Of a stretch of 7,931 nt of DNA, positions 5,548-7,931 are shown piece after piece. Made by a program: the position numbers and the translations under genes. The notes under the pieces were generated by a model. That model saw only the letters and a program-made list of their open reading frames with translations, was not told the DNA's origin and made no database searches. The DNA is taken from the NCBI GenBank assembly GCA_934725855.1, contig CAKVCL010000062.1, positions 1-7,931 of the forward strand, in the 5' to 3' direction. Every line of letters starts with the position of its first letter. Position 1 is the stretch's first letter. This DNA is from an uncultured Cellulosilyticum sp. (GTDB lineage: Bacteria; Bacillota; Clostridia; Lachnospirales; Cellulosilyticaceae).

Positions 5548-7110
5548 ATGCTTAATAATGACACAAAAAGCACAATTGATCGATTATGGAATAGTTTCTG
5601 GTCAGGGGGGATTTCTAACCCGTTAACAGTTATTGAACAGATTTCCTATTTGCTGTTTATTAAGAGATTAGATGATATAGATAATGCAAATGAAAAGAAA
5701 GCCAATAGAATAGGTAGACCTTATGAGTCTCAGTTTGAAAAGTTACATAAGAAAATGACGGAAGATAAAAGTGAAGAAGAAAAGAAATTTGATTGGCGAT
5801 TATTAAAGTGGAGTGAATTTAGACATTTAGATGTGAATGTGATGTTTGACATTGTGTCACAAAAAGTATTCCCAGCTATTAAAATGTTAGGTGGAGAGGA
5901 TTCTAGCTTTACTTCTGAAATGAAAGATGCAGTCTTTATGATTCCTAAACCATCATTATTACAAGAAGCAGTACGATTAATAGATGGTATTAATATGGAT
6001 GATGCTGATACTAAAGGGGATTTGTATGAATACCTCTTATCTAAACTTGCTACATCAGGGGTTAATGGTCAATTTAGAACACCAAGACATATTATTCGTA
6101 TGATGGTAGAGCTGATGGATCCTTCTTCAGAAGATAAGATTTGTGATCCAGCTTGTGGTACAGCAGGATTTTTGATCAATTCATTAGAGTATATGCTCGA
6201 GAAATATACAAATCCTGATAGTGTTTTTACAGATGAAGAAGGGGTTTTACATAATAGAATTGGCGATATGATGAGCATGGATGAATGGGAGCATTTCAAA
6301 ACACAATTATTCTATGGTTATGATTTTGACCCTTCTATGGTTAGAATTGCTTCTATGAATTTAATGTTACATAGTATAGATAACCCTAATATTAGACAAA
6401 GAGATACCTTGTCAAAGGCTTATGAGGAAGAAAATAAATATTCACTTGTGCTAGCCAATCCACCTTTTAAAGGTAGTATTGATGCAGGGGATATAAATGG
6501 TGCTTTAGTAAAAGGTGTAAAGACAACAAAGACAGAATTACTATTTATGAAGTTAATACTTAGAATTCTAGACTTGGGAGGTCGCTGTGCAGTTATTGTA
6601 CCAGATGGTGTGTTGTTTGGTTCATCAAAAGCACATAAAGATATACGAAAGAAAATAGTAGAAGAAAATCAGCTTGAAGGTGTTATTTCAATGCCTTCTG
6701 GTGTATTTAAGCCTTATGCAGGTGTAAGTACAGCTATACTTATTTTCACTAAAGGCGGTGAAACGGGAAAAGTATGGTTTTATGATATGCAAAGTGATGG
6801 ATACAGCTTAGATGATAAACGAACAAAATTAGAAGATGATGGAGATATTCCTGATATTATTAGTAAGTGGAAACAGATTAAAGAAGATAAAGATGTGGAG
6901 CCTAGTGAGGATGATAAGTGGTTCTGGGTACAAAAGGAAGAAATAGTTGATGATGAGTATGATCTATCTATTAATAAGTATAAAAAGATAGAATATGAGC
7001 AAGTGGAGTATGAAAAACCAGAAGCTATTATGAAAATGATAGAAGAAACAGAACAGCAAATAGCAGTGTCTATGGGTGAACTGAAAAAAATGTTAATTAA
7101 CCGAAAGTAG
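5548..7110 (+). CDS. hsdM: Type I modification methylase subunit (HsdM)
   Basis: This subunit transfers methyl groups from S-adenosylmethionine to adenine N6 at the site chosen by HsdS. Two HsdM and one HsdS make the methylase. Residues 5-140 are the helical N-terminal HsdM domain (LWNSFWSGGISNP, then LLFIKRLDD). GDLYEYLLSKLA...GQFRTPRHI (157-181) leads into the methylase fold. DPACGTAGF at 200-208 is the SAM-binding motif, and NPPF at 304-307 is the catalytic motif IV of N6-adenine methylases. The C-terminal 40 residues are charged and helical, as expected for contact with HsdS. At 520 aa it is full length. GAGGAG eight bases before the ATG sets the start, and the 17-base gap after hsdR indicates cotranscription. 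Confidence 0.97.
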   Translation: MLNNDTKSTIDRLWNSFWSGGISNPLTVIEQISYLLFIKRLDDIDNANEKKANRIGRPYESQFEKLHKKMTEDKSEEEKKFDWRLLKWSEFRHLDVNVMFDIVSQKVFPAIKMLGGEDSSFTSEMKDAVFMIPKPSLLQEAVRLIDGINMDDADTKGDLYEYLLSKLATSGVNGQFRTPRHIIRMMVELMDPSSEDKICDPACGTAGFLINSLEYMLEKYTNPDSVFTDEEGVLHNRIGDMMSMDEWEHFKTQLFYGYDFDPSMVRIASMNLMLHSIDNPNIRQRDTLSKAYEEENKYSLVLANPPFKGSIDAGDINGALVKGVKTTKTELLFMKLILRILDLGGRCAVIVPDGVLFGSSKAHKDIRKKIVEENQLEGVISMPSGVFKPYAGVSTAILIFTKGGETGKVWFYDMQSDGYSLDDKRTKLEDDGDIPDIISKWKQIKEDKDVEPSEDDKWFWVQKEEIVDDEYDLSINKYKKIEYEQVEYEKPEAIMKMIEETEQQIAVSMGELKKMLINRK

Positions 7111-7133
7111 AAGCAGGAAAGGTGAATAAATAG

Positions 7134-7355
7134 ATGAGTGAAAAAGGTCTAAGAGTTCCGTTTAGTGCGCCATTAAATGAGTTGGATTCAGAGGTTCAAA
7201 CATATGGATGCAGAGCAAACAATCCTAATATATGTGGAAATAATATGTTAGATGGGATATGTGCGTTTGTTACAGTTGACTGTATATGTAGAAAACCCTC
7301 AAGAGCATGGAAAAAGAAATACAATGAATTAAAGGGTGGTAGGATAGATGGTTAA
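7134..7355 (+). CDS. Small cysteine-rich protein between hsdM and hsdS
   Basis: I do not recognise this 73-residue protein. It has five cysteines, C26, C34, C43, C50 and C52, in a CX7C-X8-CX6CXC pattern, and no histidine. The C-terminal third is basic (RKPSRAWKKKY). There is no signal peptide or membrane segment, so it is probably cytosolic. The cysteines suggest metal binding or a small knuckle fold, which is inferred. It starts 23 bases after hsdM behind an AGGAAAGGTG-type ribosome binding site. It ends 8 bases inside hsdS, so the three genes are probably cotranslated. Canonical type I systems have no such subunit, and it might regulate or help the complex or be a passenger. Its placement, binding site and non-random composition argue that it is a real gene. 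Confidence 0.7.
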   Translation: MSEKGLRVPFSAPLNELDSEVQTYGCRANNPNICGNNMLDGICAFVTVDCICRKPSRAWKKKYNELKGGRIDG

Positions 7356-7931
7356 TGATGTAATAAAATTAGGTGAAGCAGCTACATATATAAATGGATT
7401 TGCATTTAAGCCTAAAGATAGAGGAACAGAAGGTTTGCCAATTATTCGAATCCAAGATTTAACTGGAAATGCATATGATTTGGGTTTTTATAATGGCAAT
7501 TATCCAGAAAAAATTGAAATTAATGATGGAGATGTGTTGATTTCATGGTCAGCAAGTCTTGGGGTATATGTTTGGAATAGAGGAAAGGCTTTACTTAATC
7601 AGCATATTTTTAAGGTAGTATTTGATAAAGTAGAAATAAATAAGAGTTATTTTGTATATGCTGTGCGTTATAAATTGACAGAAATGGTATCAAAAACTCA
7701 TGGAGCAACGATGAAACATATTGTAAAAAAAGATTTTGACAATATATTGATACCTTATCCTAGTGCACTAAAACAAATTGAGATAGCTACTAATCTTGAA
7801 AAGGCTAGTTTAGTTATTAAGAAAAGAAAGAAAGAGTTAATGCTTTTAGATGACCTCATTAAATCCCAATTTATCGAGATGTTTGGAACATATCCACAGA
7901 ATCCTAAAGGATGGAATACAGGTATAATTCG
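7348..7931 (+). CDS. hsdS: Type I specificity subunit (HsdS), partial at right edge
   Basis: HsdS recognises the two-part DNA target and holds the complex together. The visible 194 codons cover the first target-recognition domain: GEAATYINGFAF (9-20), PIIRIQDL (31-38), GDVLISWSAS (61-70), LNQHIFKV (83-90) and HGATMKHIVKKDF (118-130). The conserved helical spacer then runs over about 140-180 (QIEIATNLEKASLVIKKRKKE...LIKSQFIEMFG). GWNTGII at the edge would start the second recognition domain, which is cut off. The ATG at 7348 overlaps the small ORF by 8 bases and has GGGTGG at 7334-7339. Motif order gives the family with certainty, but the DNA target cannot be predicted. About half of a typical 400-residue HsdS is missing here because of the window, not because of damage seen in the gene. 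Confidence 0.94.
   Translation, partial: MVNDVIKLGEAATYINGFAFKPKDRGTEGLPIIRIQDLTGNAYDLGFYNGNYPEKIEINDGDVLISWSASLGVYVWNRGKALLNQHIFKVVFDKVEINKSYFVYAVRYKLTEMVSKTHGATMKHIVKKDFDNILIPYPSALKQIEIATNLEKASLVIKKRKKELMLLDDLIKSQFIEMFGTYPQNPKGWNTGII

Noticed and set aside
5340..5555. 71-residue open frame overlapping the end of hsdR
   Set aside because: It lies in another frame of hsdR over almost its whole length and its composition reads as a shifted version of that gene. No ribosome binding site supports it.
7348..7931. Phase-variable hsdS controlled by a neighbouring recombinase
   Set aside because: Some type I loci invert hsdS with a nearby tyrosine recombinase. The only recombinase here is an N-terminal fragment 5 kb away with no catalytic domain, and no inverted repeat of hsdS is visible in the window.

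Overview
The window looks like an accessory region of a low-GC Gram-positive genome, most likely a clostridial Firmicute. The AT-rich coding sequence, strong AGGAGG-type ribosome binding sites, a TTG start and the general look of the group II intron and restriction genes all point that way. This assignment comes from composition and family resemblance, not from a marker gene. Every gene I can support is on the + strand.

Left part (1-302): a short open tail of a possible gene runs in from the left edge and stops at 87. It is followed by a small GC-rich hairpin (101-119) and a much longer hairpin (about 124-171) that ends in a T tract and looks like a terminator. I see no gene in 180-302.

Middle part (303-2100): this is a wrecked group II intron. 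The GTGCG 5' end, the domain I-III RNA and the first 245 or so codons of its reverse transcriptase/maturase are present. Translation stops inside the conserved TPQGS motif, where foreign DNA begins. The foreign DNA carries five copies of a decamer, YTATGCWAAG, in both orientations, then the N-terminal 137 or so residues of a tyrosine recombinase. That gene runs directly into the second half of the intron's domain V. Domain VI, with its bulged branch-point A, and the intron 3' end survive. The missing pieces are the rest of the RT, the 5' strand of domain V with its catalytic triad, and the catalytic half of the recombinase. Insertion of a recombinase element followed by a deletion would explain this, and both elements should be inactive.

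Right part (2101-7931): a type I restriction-modification operon, hsdR - hsdM - small Cys-rich ORF - hsdS, begins about 120 bases past the intron end. HsdR (1102 aa) carries a PD-(D/E)XK nuclease and a DEAD/DEAH-type translocase. HsdM (520 aa) is a complete N6-adenine methyltransferase subunit. HsdS runs off the right edge after its first target-recognition domain and first helical spacer. HsdM and HsdS would form the modification enzyme, and adding HsdR gives the restriction complex. A 73-residue protein with five cysteines lies between hsdM and hsdS and overlaps the hsdS start. It is not a standard type I subunit and is the least explained gene here.
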